A DNA stretch of 64,000 nt from the NCBI GenBank assembly GCA_003586115.2, contig QVOM02000025.1:44002522-44066521 (forward strand), in the 5' to 3' direction. Shown here one piece after another: positions 1-10,734 of this stretch (the stretch's first letter is position 1; each line of letters opens with the position of its first letter). This DNA is from Salvator merianae (lineage: Eukaryota; Chordata; Lepidosauria; Squamata; Teiidae). A model generated the notes under the pieces. It saw nothing but the letters and a program-made list of their open reading frames with translations. It was not told the DNA's origin and did not search any database. A program made the translations under genes and the position numbers.

Positions 1-1807
1 TCTGTGCCACTAGGGACAGTTCTTGGGGGAGACAGGTACATGCAACTACTCCTGGTTCCTCTAGGTTTTATGGCCCCAGACACAGATGGACAAACACTTG
101 GGGAAATCAACCACTTCCAGAAACCATTATTTCTTTGTAAATCTCTGTAGGTTTGCCATGCTGATGTTCACTGCTACAGTAGCTCTCCAAAACGGAGAAA
201 GTAGAAGTGGGGCACTTCTCATACAGTCAGACATAGAGTGCCAACTCTTTCTTTCATAAGGTATCCTGGAGGAGGAATATGAGATGCACACCCCTCCTGT
301 GGGAGATAGAAGCATCTCAAAGACTGAGCATATCCATGGGATATAATAGCAGAAAATCTTATATGGCTGTGGTAGGGTTAGCATAAGGCTGGGGAGTTGC
401 TTGAGTCAGTTGTCTTGCAAGGAAGAATAACAACATAGATTCCAGTTGTCCACTTTCCCATCATTTTGTTTCTGAATTCAGGTCCTACTCCTAACTCTGA
501 TTGCATTCTCTATAGATTTTGTTTACTCAGTCCCAAGGTAACATCAACAGACCAAACATGTATAGCTTGACTCATAGAAGCTGGGAGCAAAATACAGTCA
601 CGAGGAGATAGGATGGGTTCTTTTAAATTCCATTGTATTAATTCAGCCCTGGGCTTCACTTCTCCAACACACACTCCTGCTCTTGGTAGCGTTCTGCAAC
701 CATAGACGAACTGACCCTGCTCTTTCAGTACAAAGTGGGAAACTAAAAACAATACTTGGAGGGAGAGACTTGCACATTACAGCATCTCCCATCCTCTTTG
801 ATCTGAACAAATACATGGGTAGAATATGTGTGACTAACATCTAATTGCACTGTCCAAGTGTGGTAGAATGTTGAGAAAAAGCAACATGGTTTTGCAGGCT
901 TAGTTTTATATATGTTGTTTTCTGGGTTCAGTTTTAAAAACAAATAACTACCAGTTTATTCCTGGATATATGCAGGTACATTGCTAAATCATTTGGTGTC
1001 TTCTGTTAGAGCAGCATTGATTCCCCACACCCTTAGTTCGTGCCTATTCATTTATACCCTGCAAAATGTCACAATGAATTTGCAACTAAATGAAACTGTG
1101 TATGTGGCAGAATCTTAAATGCCTAGAGTCTTTTTCCTTTGTGAATTCCTATCAAGTGAGTGACCCTTGTTGTTACTGTGTTTACTGGAGAACCTAGGAA
1201 TTTTCCTCATTCCCTTTTTGTATTAAGAATAAGAAGTATACAATTGGGTAGCATAGCAGCAAATTCATGGATAGAAATGAGGTCAGAAGCTTTTCTGTAC
1301 AACCTGTTGACACATCACAAACCTGTTGTGTCATTCTAAATTATCGCCAGATATTGATGAGCAGCATTCTGACAAGAGTGACTGGGGAGCTGAGTGTAAA
1401 GGGCAGTTCTAATAAAAGGAATAATGAATACTTTTTGCTCTAATGAATCCCAGTAGTCAATTTGACAGAATTCTCTCTGTCGATGCTGCTAAATCAAATT
1501 CTTACTTAAGTTTGGTGGTACTGAAAGCTACCTGCTGTTCTGCCAAATAGGCATCAAACGAGGATTTCACATTTCAGCTTAATGATACTGCCACCTAGTT
1601 TTGGGATACATTAATTGCTGTAGGATTCAGCTGCGCAGGGATGAATTTATGTTGCACTGAATGTAGAGCAAGAGCAGCTGATTTCACAGCGGAAGAAAGC
1701 TGGGTGATATTCTGCATTGCTGCAAGCGTTAGTCTTGCTGTGATCTTCCAAAACACATCTGTTAATGTCTGGCTTAATGAAAGTGTGTCATTGTTTTCTG
1801 AGTGCAG
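1..1807 (+). other. INPP4B: Intron (3' part) upstream of the first visible INPP4B exon
   Basis: No exon, RNA gene or complete mobile element is recognised here. The sequence is AT-rich with only short scattered open frames on both strands that lack splice-compatible borders or family resemblance. The last 40 bases are moderately pyrimidine-rich and lead into the acceptor at 1806-1807. Any upstream exon of the gene, including the rest of a possible PH domain, must lie left of the window or be too divergent for me to see. Confidence 0.6.
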
Positions 1808-2032
1808 AGTTTCAGAGTGGAGAACCAGATCTTTACCTTGAAGCTGTGTCGAAGTCTGACTGTGAATCTTGGGCTGTGGCACTCGGGGAGGCAAATTCAG
1901 AAGGTCTGCGCAACCGAATCCAGCAGCTCCAGAGCTTAATCATGGAAATCAAGGAAGAGAGAACAGCTGATGAAGTACGGCAATTTCTTCCATCAGCACA
2001 GGCAGACAGTCTTGCAGAGCCTAAGCTTACAA
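1808..2032 (+). CDS. INPP4B: INPP4B coding exon: PH-like C-terminal helix plus N-terminal linker
   Basis: INPP4B dephosphorylates PtdIns(3,4)P2 at the 4 position and restrains PI3K signalling at cytosolic and endosomal membranes. The exon reads in one frame from FQSGEPDLYLEA to the end. An internal methionine at 1942-1944 begins MEIKEE, which matches my memory of the human protein start, and it has A at -3 and G at +4. About 45 open codons precede it and carry an SKSDCESWAVAL segment resembling the last helix of a PH domain with its conserved tryptophan. The donor is at 2033-2034 (ACAA|GTAAGC), leaving phase 1. The acceptor could be after CAG at 1807 or after CAG at 1815. The first gives 225 bp with symmetric phase 1 borders, the second 217 bp. 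Identity is firm for the MEIKEE part by alignment from memory; the PH reading is inference. Confidence 0.82.
1942..1944 (+). promoter_or_regulatory. INPP4B: Candidate internal start codon of INPP4B
   Basis: The ATG sits in the sequence AATCATGG, with adenine at -3 and guanine at +4, so it is a good initiation context. It corresponds to the first residue of human INPP4B as I remember it. Because the frame stays open upstream within the same exon, this site is either the real start (with upstream sequence acting as 5' UTR) or an internal methionine of a longer protein. The sequence alone does not decide. Confidence 0.55.
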
Positions 2033-4570
2033 GTAAGCATGCTGTTTGTTAAGGACTAATCCTGGGAAGGCTTTTGCAGAAATTCCTCGCTTTTACTGGT
2101 ACCCTCTTTTAGACTATCCCATAGACTAAAAATGGGATATATATGGCTCCCAGATTTTTTTTTTATTGCAATTTTTGTGTGCTTTGGTCATTGACCATTT
2201 GGGCTGAAAAAGGTGAGTGCTGAGGTCTGACAGCATCTGGGGGGCCACATGTTTCCATCTTTACTGGGATGTCAGTGTCATCCTTGGACAGTAGCTTATA
2301 TGGGTTGTTCACATCTGAGTGAAATGATCCCTTTTAAAGTCTGTGCATTTGACTGTCGGTTTGTATAAGTATCCTGGACAATTATACATTATTTTTTGTG
2401 TATTGGCTTAATATGCAAAGGTGGCAATACTGTCTTATATTTACCCTTGTTGTAGGCTGGTGTACAGTTTCCTGTCTCCTAGTGGTTTCTCAGCTTTCGC
2501 CACTGACCTTTGGTGGTCATGGCTTTAAACTATTAAGCCCTATTACATCAGTTTAGAGAGACTAGTCCCTGTCACTGGCAGCCAAGGGGCAGCTCAATCC
2601 AAGAAAAGCAGAATCGACTTCATGTACTGAGAGGGACTTGTCCCTTCTTCTCAGCTTGTGTACTACACAGCAAACATCTTTTAACGATTCTAGCAGGAGT
2701 GTGCAGCCACTTTTCAATATCAGCTGTTATAACCTGGTACTAATATATTTCTAAGAGTGGAAGTGCCCATGAACTGTATCTTCTTCTTAAGGGCCAGGTT
2801 TGGCTGTCTGGCAAGAGGTCCTTAGAGGACAGAGAAACATAATGGCAATTTGCTCTGAAAGAATTCTACAGGTAACCAGAGCTGCAGCTTAAGGGTTGAT
2901 AAGAGTACACTGGCTATTTCTGCTGGTGGTCGGTCTTTCTGGCTGTACCTGTATTCGTGGGCTGGGGAGGTGGTCATGTAGTTGGCCCCAATGATCACTT
3001 GCCAGCTTCTCAATTTACCTTTTCATAACCTGGTACTCCTTAGCATGTTGTGAAATTTCTTGATGGTTCTAGCAGTGGCATCTATACTTAGGCAGCCAGA
3101 ACTCTTGGAATCAGGGCAACATGGAACCTCTTAGAAGAGATTTCACACCTGAACACCATTGCACCAGGATTTCCTGTCCTGGCACAACATGCTGAGGAGC
3201 ACCATGCTATGAAAAGATAAGGAAGAGATGCTTTCAGACTACTTTGTTGTCCAGTAGTACACACAACCCATGTGTGGAGCCATCTTGTGGAAAGGCTTTC
3301 CTACCAATATACTGGCTTTCCCGCCAGCATTGGTGCTGTATTTCTACCCCTTGAAATGCTGTCTGTTAGGGCTTTACAGCCTCTGCTTACTTGACAAGAA
3401 GAGGAAAAAGTGGTATTTACGCTACTCAGTGACCCATTTCTCTGCTGGCTTACATTCAAACACGCAAAAAAAAAGTGGAGAGGGAGAAAAGAAATTTGCT
3501 CCTCTCCTCTCTTTTCCTCCTGCACACCAGCCCCAAAGTCACTCTACTGCAAGTGATGTGTAGACTTTGGGGATGAGAAGAAAAAGCTCTGGGATCTACG
3601 TATTGCCTACAGTACTGTAGCAACTTGTCATTTAGATCCATCCTAACAGGTGTGTCACTCTATTCTTCAGAAGATTTGTATACATGTACTAAGGATACAC
3701 TGTAATAGGTTTGCGCTGAATCTTTGTTTGTCATGATCAAACATGTAGAGAAGCTAAGGACTGTTGGGCGCTTTGTGCAACAAGTCTGGTCTCTCTACAG
3801 CACCCAGAGCCAGGTAATGTGCAGATGAATCCTGAGGAAAGTGAGCCATTAATATCACTGTTGTGAGTCAAGCCACATCACTTTTGCAATAAGTGAGCAC
3901 ACAGGCACATTTAGGCTGTGTGCTTGCACAATAGCATTGTGTGCAAGTATAACTCTGCGCTTGAAAGTGGCAGTAATGGTGGCCACTACAGGGTTGATGG
4001 TACAGTTCTCCACTCAATTTCCATGGGGCTTACCTGCATCCTACGTGGCTCTAGGCACCGTAAAGAGGTCAGACTTATTGATATCTCAGAGTCCTTAACC
4101 TCTGTATACCATTTGATTGTGTTGAACAGAGGTTTGGCACAAGCCTATACTGCAATCCATAGGAGTTAATTCAGTCACACGCATTTAGGAAATTCCATGT
4201 TCGCAAATTCAAGAGAAGCCTAATTAAATGCCATGGAGTTAACTTCTAAGCTGACATGTTTGCTTGTTTGCTGTAAACATTGACAGTTTTCTCAGTTCTT
4301 CCAAATCTAGTCATCCGATTCTACCAAACACACATTTGGACTTACTGGTTAAGGAGAACTAAGAGAGAAACAATGAGTTGTAGACTTGAGAAATTCAGAT
4401 TAATTTCAATCTTTTAGTTTCCTGATGCAAGTGCCTTTATGGTATGCATTAAGACAATCTCATAATTAGGTCCAACTAATATGTTCCAGCACTGTGTGCA
4501 AATTCTATAGAACCCTGGTCAGACTAAATGATAAAAGAAAAATAATAAAAACACAGAGAAGGCTTGCACA

Positions 4571-4665
4571 GTTCTTTGTAATATCTTGGTTGGTCTAATT
4601 ATTATTTGCCCTAATGCAAATTCTGAAGTTTTCCTGTGGGACCAACACGGCTACTGCTTTTCCTT
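4571..4665 (+). repeat. Decayed amniote interspersed repeat (ACACGGCTAC end)
   Basis: The segment runs from GTTCTTTGTAATATCTTGGT through GTTGGTCTAAT to GTGGGACCAACACGGCTACT. The pattern 'TTGGTCTAAT ... CAACACGGCTAC' is a well-known tail of a repeat common in reptile and bird genomes. I am not certain of its formal family name. A related fragment is at about 50985-51060. Confidence 0.5.
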
Positions 4666-4680
4666 TCTACCTTTTTAGAT

Positions 4681-4708
4681 TATTTATTTATATATTTATA
4701 TATATATC
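4681..4708. repeat. TA/TTTA simple repeat
   Basis: Short low-complexity tract of TATTTATTTA followed by alternating TA. It lies about 240 bp upstream of the 45-bp exon. Confidence 0.85.
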
Positions 4709-4946
4709 TTCTGAGTTAGAAATAATCAAATACTACCAATACAATATATATATCTGAAATAATGTTTACTTATGAGAAACAAGTAAAAAAGCAGTGTGTC
4801 TTTTTTTTTAAAAAAAAGATGGTTATGATTGTTAATTTGAATAAATCAGCTTTTACAATAATACAGTTAAGTGGGACTAAATATATTTTTCCCTTATATG
4901 AGTTGTTTTTAATCCATCTATTAATTGAGTTCTCTTTTCTCGATAG

Positions 4947-4991
4947 GTCTTAAAAGAGCTGTCAGTGAACCAAAGCTTGAATTCAGTCTTG
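4947..4991 (+). CDS. INPP4B: INPP4B coding exon, 45 bp, entry to the C2 domain
   Basis: Short exon bounded by CTTTTCTCGATAG and GGTAAGATA. With the last base of the previous exon it encodes S-LKRAVSEPKLEFSL, and its last G joins CA of the next exon to give alanine. The segment has the same length as its human counterpart from memory, with EP-LEF conserved. It forms the linker and first beta strand leading into the C2 domain. Both flanking introns are phase 1, so the exon is a 15-codon unit that can be skipped without shifting frame. No product evidence for skipping is available here. The assignment depends on exact phase fit with both neighbours, which holds. Confidence 0.9.
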
Positions 4992-5664
4992 GTAAGATAC
5001 AGTTTTCAATTTTGTATGCCAAAAAGGGTTTGGAAGGAAGGAAGGAAGGGAGATTGACTTTTGAAAGACTATAAAAGTCAGATGAAGAGCCTTTAATCCA
5101 AGTAGCTTTGTACATGTATACCTCATAGTTTTAGCAGAAGCAGGTAGTATCAGCTGATTAATAGACTAAGGTTCTTCTTTAAAAAATTAAACATTTTTAA
5201 GATAAAGTTGGGAAACATATGGATTTTAACTTTTATATTATGTAGGGCTCTGTAAAAGATAGGACATTTAATGTTCAAGTAATTAATATATCCAGGTGAA
5301 AATTATTTATAAAGAAGATTTTAATTTCAAGGTACACCAGCTTCTTGAGTCTTACACTTTTCCAGAGAGAGACACTCTGTTTCAAAAGGTGTCTTATTAA
5401 TTGATACACGCCATTCTTTTTATTCAGGTGCATGTAGCATAGCTGAAAATGTTCAGTCAGGTAGGCATACTAATTAGCTGAACATGTCTTCATAGCATTA
5501 AGTAAGCTCTTAATAATAAAAAAAATCAACTCTCTTGTGAAATTGAATTCTGGTGCTTTCAGAAATATCTGCTTATTCCATTTCAGGAAATTTTCTAAGT
5601 TTTCGAGCTCTTGAGTTAATGTGACTGCATTTACTCCTGTGTCTTTCAAAGAACTCAAGCTGGC

Positions 5665-5828
5665 AAACAATTCCCCCCCCCTCCCAGTTTCTTGTTCACC
5701 AACCCTTTGAGGTAGGTTAGGCTGAAAGGCAAGGACTGGCCCAGTGTTACCCATACCAGAGTAGGCATTTTGACCCTGGTGTCCCAGGACCTAGTTAAGC
5801 ACTCTAACCACTATACCATGCTGGCTGT
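5665..5828 (-). mobile_element. tRNA-derived SINE, Sauria-like
   Basis: Read on the - strand from about 5828, a tRNA-like head appears with GTATAGTGGTTAGAGTGCTT, the typical A-box region, followed by a decayed B box around GGGTCAAAATGCC. The body continues with an ACTGGGCCAGTCCTTGCC-type segment and an AACCTACCTC segment typical of squamate Sauria SINEs. It then runs into a G-rich tract. The promoter boxes have diverged, so it is an old and probably inactive copy. It is a SINE rather than a tRNA gene because no cloverleaf anticodon arm is preserved and body sequence follows the head. Confidence 0.72.
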
Positions 5829-6039
5829 TCAATTTTGTTACTGCCAGTATTCCTGGCTCACCACCAAATCACCATCTCTAGTTGGCTGAGTTTATTGGTG
5901 AATGGAATCTTACAAAAAGCAGGAAGTCCATCACAGCTTCCTGAAAAAAGCATCAGCAGGTGTTTGTGGTTGCTTCCTGATGGAAATAAAAGTGAGTGCC
6001 ATGTTGAAGATAATCAAGCCATTGAATGCCAGCTTGGTG

Positions 6040-6400
6040 ACCAAGTACACAGTTGCCAGGTTGCTGAATGCACTGCCTGCTTCAGTACACACCACACCTG
6101 CTCTTAAGCAGTTGCGTTGGTTTGTAGTTAGCTACTGGCCCAGGTTAAAGTTTTTATGCTTTGCATATAAGGCCTTAACAACTTGAGACCATGGTTCCCT
6201 AAAGAATACCTCTCTTGTTACAACTGTAGAATAGCCATGAGTTTATCCAGAGATGTCTCATTACGAGTTCCACCAATACATAATGCCATCTGATGATAGT
6301 CTGCAGTTGGGCCTTCTCTATGGTAGCACTTTTTCTATGGAATGTGCTCCCATCTGCTTTTTGTGAGGTGCCCACACTTACAGCAGTCTCTGTGTGAATG
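6040..6400 (+). mobile_element. Decayed LINE fragment (L2-like)
   Basis: The segment contains CTACTGGCCCAGGTTAAAGT, then GCTTTGCATATAAGGCCTTA, then CTTGAGACCATGGTTCCCTA. This is a pattern I recognise from a widespread amniote LINE 3' region. Farther on, GGGCCTTCTCTATGGTAGCA and ATGGAATGTGCTCCCATCTG match the usual following part. Frames are broken throughout. The family name is from memory and moderately uncertain. Confidence 0.5.
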
Positions 6401-6980
6401 TTCATTCTCCTTCCTTCTTTGTTTTAGATGCCCCACACTAAGTCCTGAAAATTGTTATTTGTAAAATTTATAGTATGAACTTGGAAAACTGTTATAGAGG
6501 AAGACTGTTGGTTCATCTGCTCAGTATAAACCATAAGATTAGCAGTGATTCTCTGGGTTTCTGACCACAGTTGCAGATGCTGGGGATTGTACAGAGGACT
6601 TTCTGCTTGAAAGGCAGATAGTCTGTGGCTGAGATATGGTCCACCTTCTTTTCTTTGCTGTAGCAGAAAACACCGAGAAGGGAAGAAAATATCTGTATGG
6701 CACTTTACTTTATATCATGTCTGTGGTTCCCCAGTAATTCAGTACTGGGACAGGGAGATTTTTTTCCTGTTGAGGTCTGCATTGCCTGTTTGTGGGGTTC
6801 TGTTGCTGTATGAATTCCTGTAGTGGATAACTGTCTTGACCAGGAGTAGGCAGGCGAAGGAGGAGTGACAAGTAATTAGGTTCAGGAACTTGTTTTTCTG
6901 TGCCCCTTTCTCTCCTCTATCCACTGTGTCAGTATCCCACACTCCTGAAGCAAACTTCAGTTTCTTTCCTAAGAGACTAA

Positions 6981-7160
6981 GGCCCTTTCTGCACTTTGAC
7001 TTATTCCAGATTATATCTCTGAATAGGGACCTGCCATCTGCATGCTAGTGCAGACTATGGTAGGCCCTGGGCAAGACCTTTCATAGTTTGTGCTAGTATG
7101 TGGATAGCAGGTCCCTATTCTGGGATATAATCCACAATAAGACCAAGTGCAGAAAGGGCC
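6981..7160. mobile_element. 180-bp palindromic MITE, copy 1 (PIF/Harbinger-like)
   Basis: The element begins GGCCCTTTCTGCACTT and ends AAGTGCAGAAAGGGCC. It folds over nearly its whole length into two arms of about 88 bases: the left arm AATAGGGACCTGCCATC pairs with the right arm GATAGCAGGTCCCTATT. It is flanked by TAA on both sides (6978-6980 and 7161-7163). A 3-bp TAA/TTA duplication fits the PIF/Harbinger superfamily. It is non-autonomous and has no coding capacity. Copies of identical length occur at 18213 and 40870. Confidence 0.85.
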
Positions 7161-7394
7161 TAAGTGTCTGTTCTCAGCAAACAGTTATGCTTTTTTCCTG
7201 CCCAACTAATATTTCAGCTGATTTCAGACAATAATTCAATGACAGTCAAGTATTTACATTCTGATGCATTTTAAAAGCATATTTTTTCTCTTTAATTTAC
7301 TTCTGTAATACAGTTTTTGCTGACTCAACAAAAGTTGAAGACTCAACATCAAAGATGGAATATTTCATGGTGATGCACCTTTCACTTCTAGTCT

Positions 7395-7450
7395 CTCATT
7401 ATTATTATCCTGCCCTGTACCCCAAGGTTTCATCAGCAAGTCACAATAAA
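7395..7450. repeat. Fragment of a widespread squamate repeat (TCCTGCCCTGTACCCC type)
   Basis: The phrase ATTATTATCCTGCCCTGTAC followed by CCCAAGG resembles the 3' portion of a very common squamate LINE/SINE-related repeat. Related fragments occur near 20590, 21275, 45080 and 58195. It is short and degraded. Confidence 0.4.
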
Positions 7451-7639
7451 ATCATTATAAAAACAGATATAATAGATTAACTAAAACAATGACATTGCCT
7501 GTATGGTATTGTTGATGGCATTGAGTAAGACACAGTGTTGCTACAAAACAGCAAAACAAGAGATAAAATAAGTTATTTGTCCATAAATGCTATGAAAATA
7601 AATTGGGAAGTAGATATTAGTGAAACTATCACAGAAGAG

Positions 7640-7905
7640 ACATGGCAGAAACTGTGCTGCTCTAAACAAATTTGATATGCATCCCTAAAGTTGAAAGTGT
7701 TATATACAAAAAACTGTATCGTGGCGGCATAGAACATCATTACAAACAGCTAAAATAACAAAAAATATAAATGTAAACTGCTGGAGAGGTTGTTCTGAGA
7801 AACCATTTTACTGCCATATGTGGTGGAAATGCCCTAAAGCAGAACAATTCTATGATAAAGTGGGGAAAGATATAAAAAATATATATTCCCAAAGATTCCA
7901 CAAAG
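7640..7905 (+). mobile_element. L1 ORF2 C-terminal fragment, sense orientation
   Basis: From 7779 the + strand encodes a CWRGC motif followed by CHMWWKCP and then a QFYDKV stretch. This is the typical cysteine-rich C-terminal region of L1 ORF2 (CW-x-x-C ... H-x-W-x-C-P ... FW/FY). The open frame extends only some tens of codons and is broken on both sides. About 660 bp of unlike sequence separates it from an A-rich retroelement 3' end at about 8600-9057, which may be the same copy interrupted by an insertion. Confidence 0.65.
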
Positions 7906-8567
7906 GACATCAAGCGTGTGTCCTTTCAGTTATTTCAGTTGCCTTCTAGCTATTTCAGTTGCCTTTTGGGTGAATTTGACCCTGGGGGTACAAACAGGAA
8001 ATTAAAAAAAAAAGCCTTACCCCACCTCCCAGCCTGTAATTATGTGCCCCTTCAACAGCAAGAAGAGAACAACTCTCGAATGACTTCATTGCTTGAGCCA
8101 AAGTGAGGAGGGAGTACCTCCACCAATCACAACCTTGAATTGATTGTTACAGTGGGGCAACCAATAAAGCCCATAGGAATCCTTTGGGCAATTGGACAGT
8201 TAAGGAAGGGCACCAGCGAGCTCTTGCCAGCAGCCCGCAGAGTTTCCTTTGGAACTCCATTAAGCAGATCAAAGGAAGTTGAAACTGCAACTAAAACAAT
8301 TACTCCTATCCGCTTTCTTTAGAAATGTACTTAAAAAGTGCAGTAGACTCATTCATATAGTAATGCAGAGTGGGGAGAGAGAGACTTGAGTTTCATTCTT
8401 TTACCAAAATGAAATTCGTTTCAGAACGATTTTATTTTCAACAAAAAAAAACCCTGGCAGTTAAGGAGTTAAGCAGGAGGAAACTGCTCCAGCAAAAGAG
8501 ATGGAGATTTCCTATCCAGTGGCCAATCAGTGAACAGAATCCCTTGCAGTTAACACTTTCCAAATGT
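7906..8567. other. CCAAT-rich segment of unknown origin inside L1 debris
   Basis: This interval differs from the AT-rich flanks. It contains CCACCAATCAC, CAACCAATAAAGC and GTGGCCAATCAGTG, several CCAAT-type boxes within about 420 bases, plus an A10 run near 8005-8014. A 20-base unit containing TATTTCAGTTGCCTT is duplicated at 7931 and 7951. It could be a solo LTR or another promoter-bearing insertion. I found no clear terminal repeats, so it stays unnamed. Confidence 0.35.
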
Positions 8568-8599
8568 TAACTTTAGATGCATATCAGAAACAATTATTA

Positions 8600-9057
8600 C
8601 ATTATGTATTACACACAGTGAAGGTAAGTATAGTGAGAAACTGGAGATATTTAGGAAAGATATCATTACATGATTAGTATAAATTATTATGGGACATACA
8701 CACAAACAACTGTATTATAGCTCAGAAAAAAATATGGAATGGAAGAAATATACTAATATTAATAAGGTGAGGTTGCTGCTATTAGATGAAAATTATAGGA
8801 TGAGGGAAATGAATGTATCAGAAAAAAAATATTATGAAATGGATAACCAGTCACTTGAGTCTGTTACTGGAAGATGTGATAGTAGGACCTGGGAAGGGAA
8901 TGAGATATGTTATTTGGTTCTGTCTGTATTTGAGTGTATGTGAATGAAATAATGGGTAAATTACATAGCTTTGATAAATGGATTACCACATTGTAAATGT
9001 TATCATGAAGGAATGGTTGTATCATATTGGTTAAGCAAATAAAAACTTTAATTTAAA
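8600..9057 (+). mobile_element. Probable retroelement 3' end with AATAAA and A-rich tail
   Basis: The segment ends AAGCAAATAAAAACTTTAAT then TTAAAAAA, a polyadenylation-like signal and tail. Its A-rich composition and position after L1 ORF2 residues suggest an L1 3' region in sense orientation. I found no convincing target-site duplication. Confidence 0.4.
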
Positions 9058-9142
9058 AAACCATATTTTGCACATGGAAGACTTAAAATTAAAGGGAAAA
9101 ATCACCAGCAGAAGCGGAATTATTTTAAACACAGACTATTTA

Positions 9143-9224
9143 GCCAAGACTAGAGATGTTTGTGTGTATTACAGATGGGGGGAGGGATTCATGGCAAATT
9201 CACCCTGAACATCTCTAGTCAAGG
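9143..9224. mobile_element. Small inverted-repeat element (ACTAGAGATGT termini)
   Basis: CCAAGACTAGAGATGTTT on the left pairs with GAACATCTCTAGTCAAGG on the right in an 82-bp interval. The AGAGATGT terminus recurs in the elements at about 26868-27334 and 46103-46492, so this is a miniature or internally deleted member of that family. Confidence 0.55.
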
Positions 9225-10014
9225 CATAACAGTGGAGATTGGAATTGATGTGCAGTGTTGTCAATTAATCAGTAATAGAGAATAAATAATTGGTTAAGAT
9301 AATAAAATACTGAGATCTAAAAATTGAAACACAATGCCTCTAGGAGAGAAAAACATTTCAGAAGTTATTGGGGCATTAGGTGAAACATCAGAAAAAGTCA
9401 AATACTTCAAACAGATAAGAATAATTGAAGCAGCATTTTCACAACTGCCAAAAGAAATAGTACTTGGAGCTGGCCACATTCTTCACAGATTTCTAAATTC
9501 TTGGTTAAGATTTGAATTAAGAATGTGTCAGAATTCAAGATGGGTAGACTGTGAAGCCAGTACAAAATAATATTCCTTTCACACTAAAATCTCATAGTAG
9601 GCAACAGAATTCTAATACATTTTTTTGGTCTTATAATTCAGTTTGGGTGGTTGCTTTGTTCTTCCCTACATCTTGATCCAGGAGGAGATCCAACACAATT
9701 ACATGAAATAGGCTTAACGTAACTATCTTTTTCTAACTCAACCCTGCCAATAATGTGTTATAACTTTGTAGAAGTGTGTTTCGGTCCTAAAACCTTGGAA
9801 TGAAATATGATGATGCCTATCTGCAGATGAATGGCAATCTTTTAGCAGAAACAAGAGTTAGGATCCTACCTTTGGCTAGTATTTAAGTGGGTCATGTAAT
9901 GACCTGCAGATTCACTGGGAGTTGCTTCAATTCCTGTTTGTGCAATGGCTAAGTTCTTGTCTCCAGCAGAAATGAATATTGTATTCTAGTTTTTGTTTGT
10001 CCCTTAAATTCCAT

Positions 10015-10110
10015 CTTTCTTTTTTTATTGAAATTTTTTATTGTACAAAGAATGTAAAAAGCATTGTACTATTCTGAGAATTAAACATGCATCTTACTCA
10101 TCATATCACT
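10015..10110 (-). mobile_element. Possible retroelement 3' tail, antisense
   Basis: TCTTTTTTTATTGAAATTTT then TTATTGTACAAAG reads on the - strand as an A/T-rich 3' end with AATAAA-like sequence. The body beyond is not identifiable. Confidence 0.3.
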
Positions 10111-10299
10111 AACTACCGCATATTATAACAACAACAACAGTAGGCAGAGTAGTTACACCTCCAGTCCAGATTTGTTTATGAACCATAAAATAAATAAGAT
10201 TGAAAAAATGTGTTAGCATCAGTTTGGTAACACAGCACAGCTGATCTCATATAATTTTATTCCATTTTTCTTAACTGCTAGCAGTTTTGCACTCTTACT

Positions 10300-10640
10300 A
10301 GCTGTCTGACTTTAATTCTCCAGTATCAAAACCTATAAGATATCCTAGCCCATTTAGTCTAACAACCTGTTCTCAGAGCAGCCAATAAAATAGCTAAAGG
10401 AAGCCTACAAGCTCGGCTTGTGCATGTTAACATTGTCAGTTATCATTTATTAGTCCTTATCACTGTACACTAATGATCCTACAATGGCTCCCTGATCCCT
10501 ATATATTAATCTAATCCCTTGATGGAAGCATTCAAGTTGGTGGGCATATTTTGTACCAGCAAATTCCATAGTTTAAGTAAAACACTCATTTATTTTTCTA
10601 CATTAAAAATTATCAGATGAGTTCTGTTTCATTTTCGTAT
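10300..10640. mobile_element. Decayed CR1-like LINE fragment
   Basis: Within this interval GCATTCAAGTTGGTGGGCAT and GCAAATTCCATAGTTTAAGT match a widespread amniote CR1-type 3' region (normally '...AAGTTGGTGGCCATCA...GAATTCCATAGTTTAA...'). It is heavily mutated and has no open frame of note. Confidence 0.5.
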
Positions 10641-10734
10641 CTACTTTTCCAGTACTATATGAAATTTTAGGCAAGCCTTACCTTTTGCTTTAAAATGAAT
10701 TCTGGATGGAATTGCACAAGCTTCAGAGGAGAGA

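Larger units (their letters stand above)
2033..4946 (+). other. INPP4B: INPP4B intron, 2.9 kb, phase 1
   Basis: The intron has borders GTAAGC and TTTTCTCGATAG. It contains no recognisable gene. A decayed interspersed repeat lies near its 3' end (about 4571-4665) and an AT-rich TA/TTTA tract at 4681-4708. The stretches 2690-3230 and 3780-4170 have somewhat higher complexity and may be old repeats, but I cannot name them. Confidence 0.75.

Noticed and set aside
1765..1807. Upstream methionine in frame with the first INPP4B exon
   Set aside because: It falls in the pyrimidine tract before the acceptor, so it is more likely intronic than a start codon.
5740..5828. Possible tRNA gene on the - strand
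   Set aside because: The A-box region is present but the B box is decayed, no anticodon arm is kept and SINE body sequence follows.
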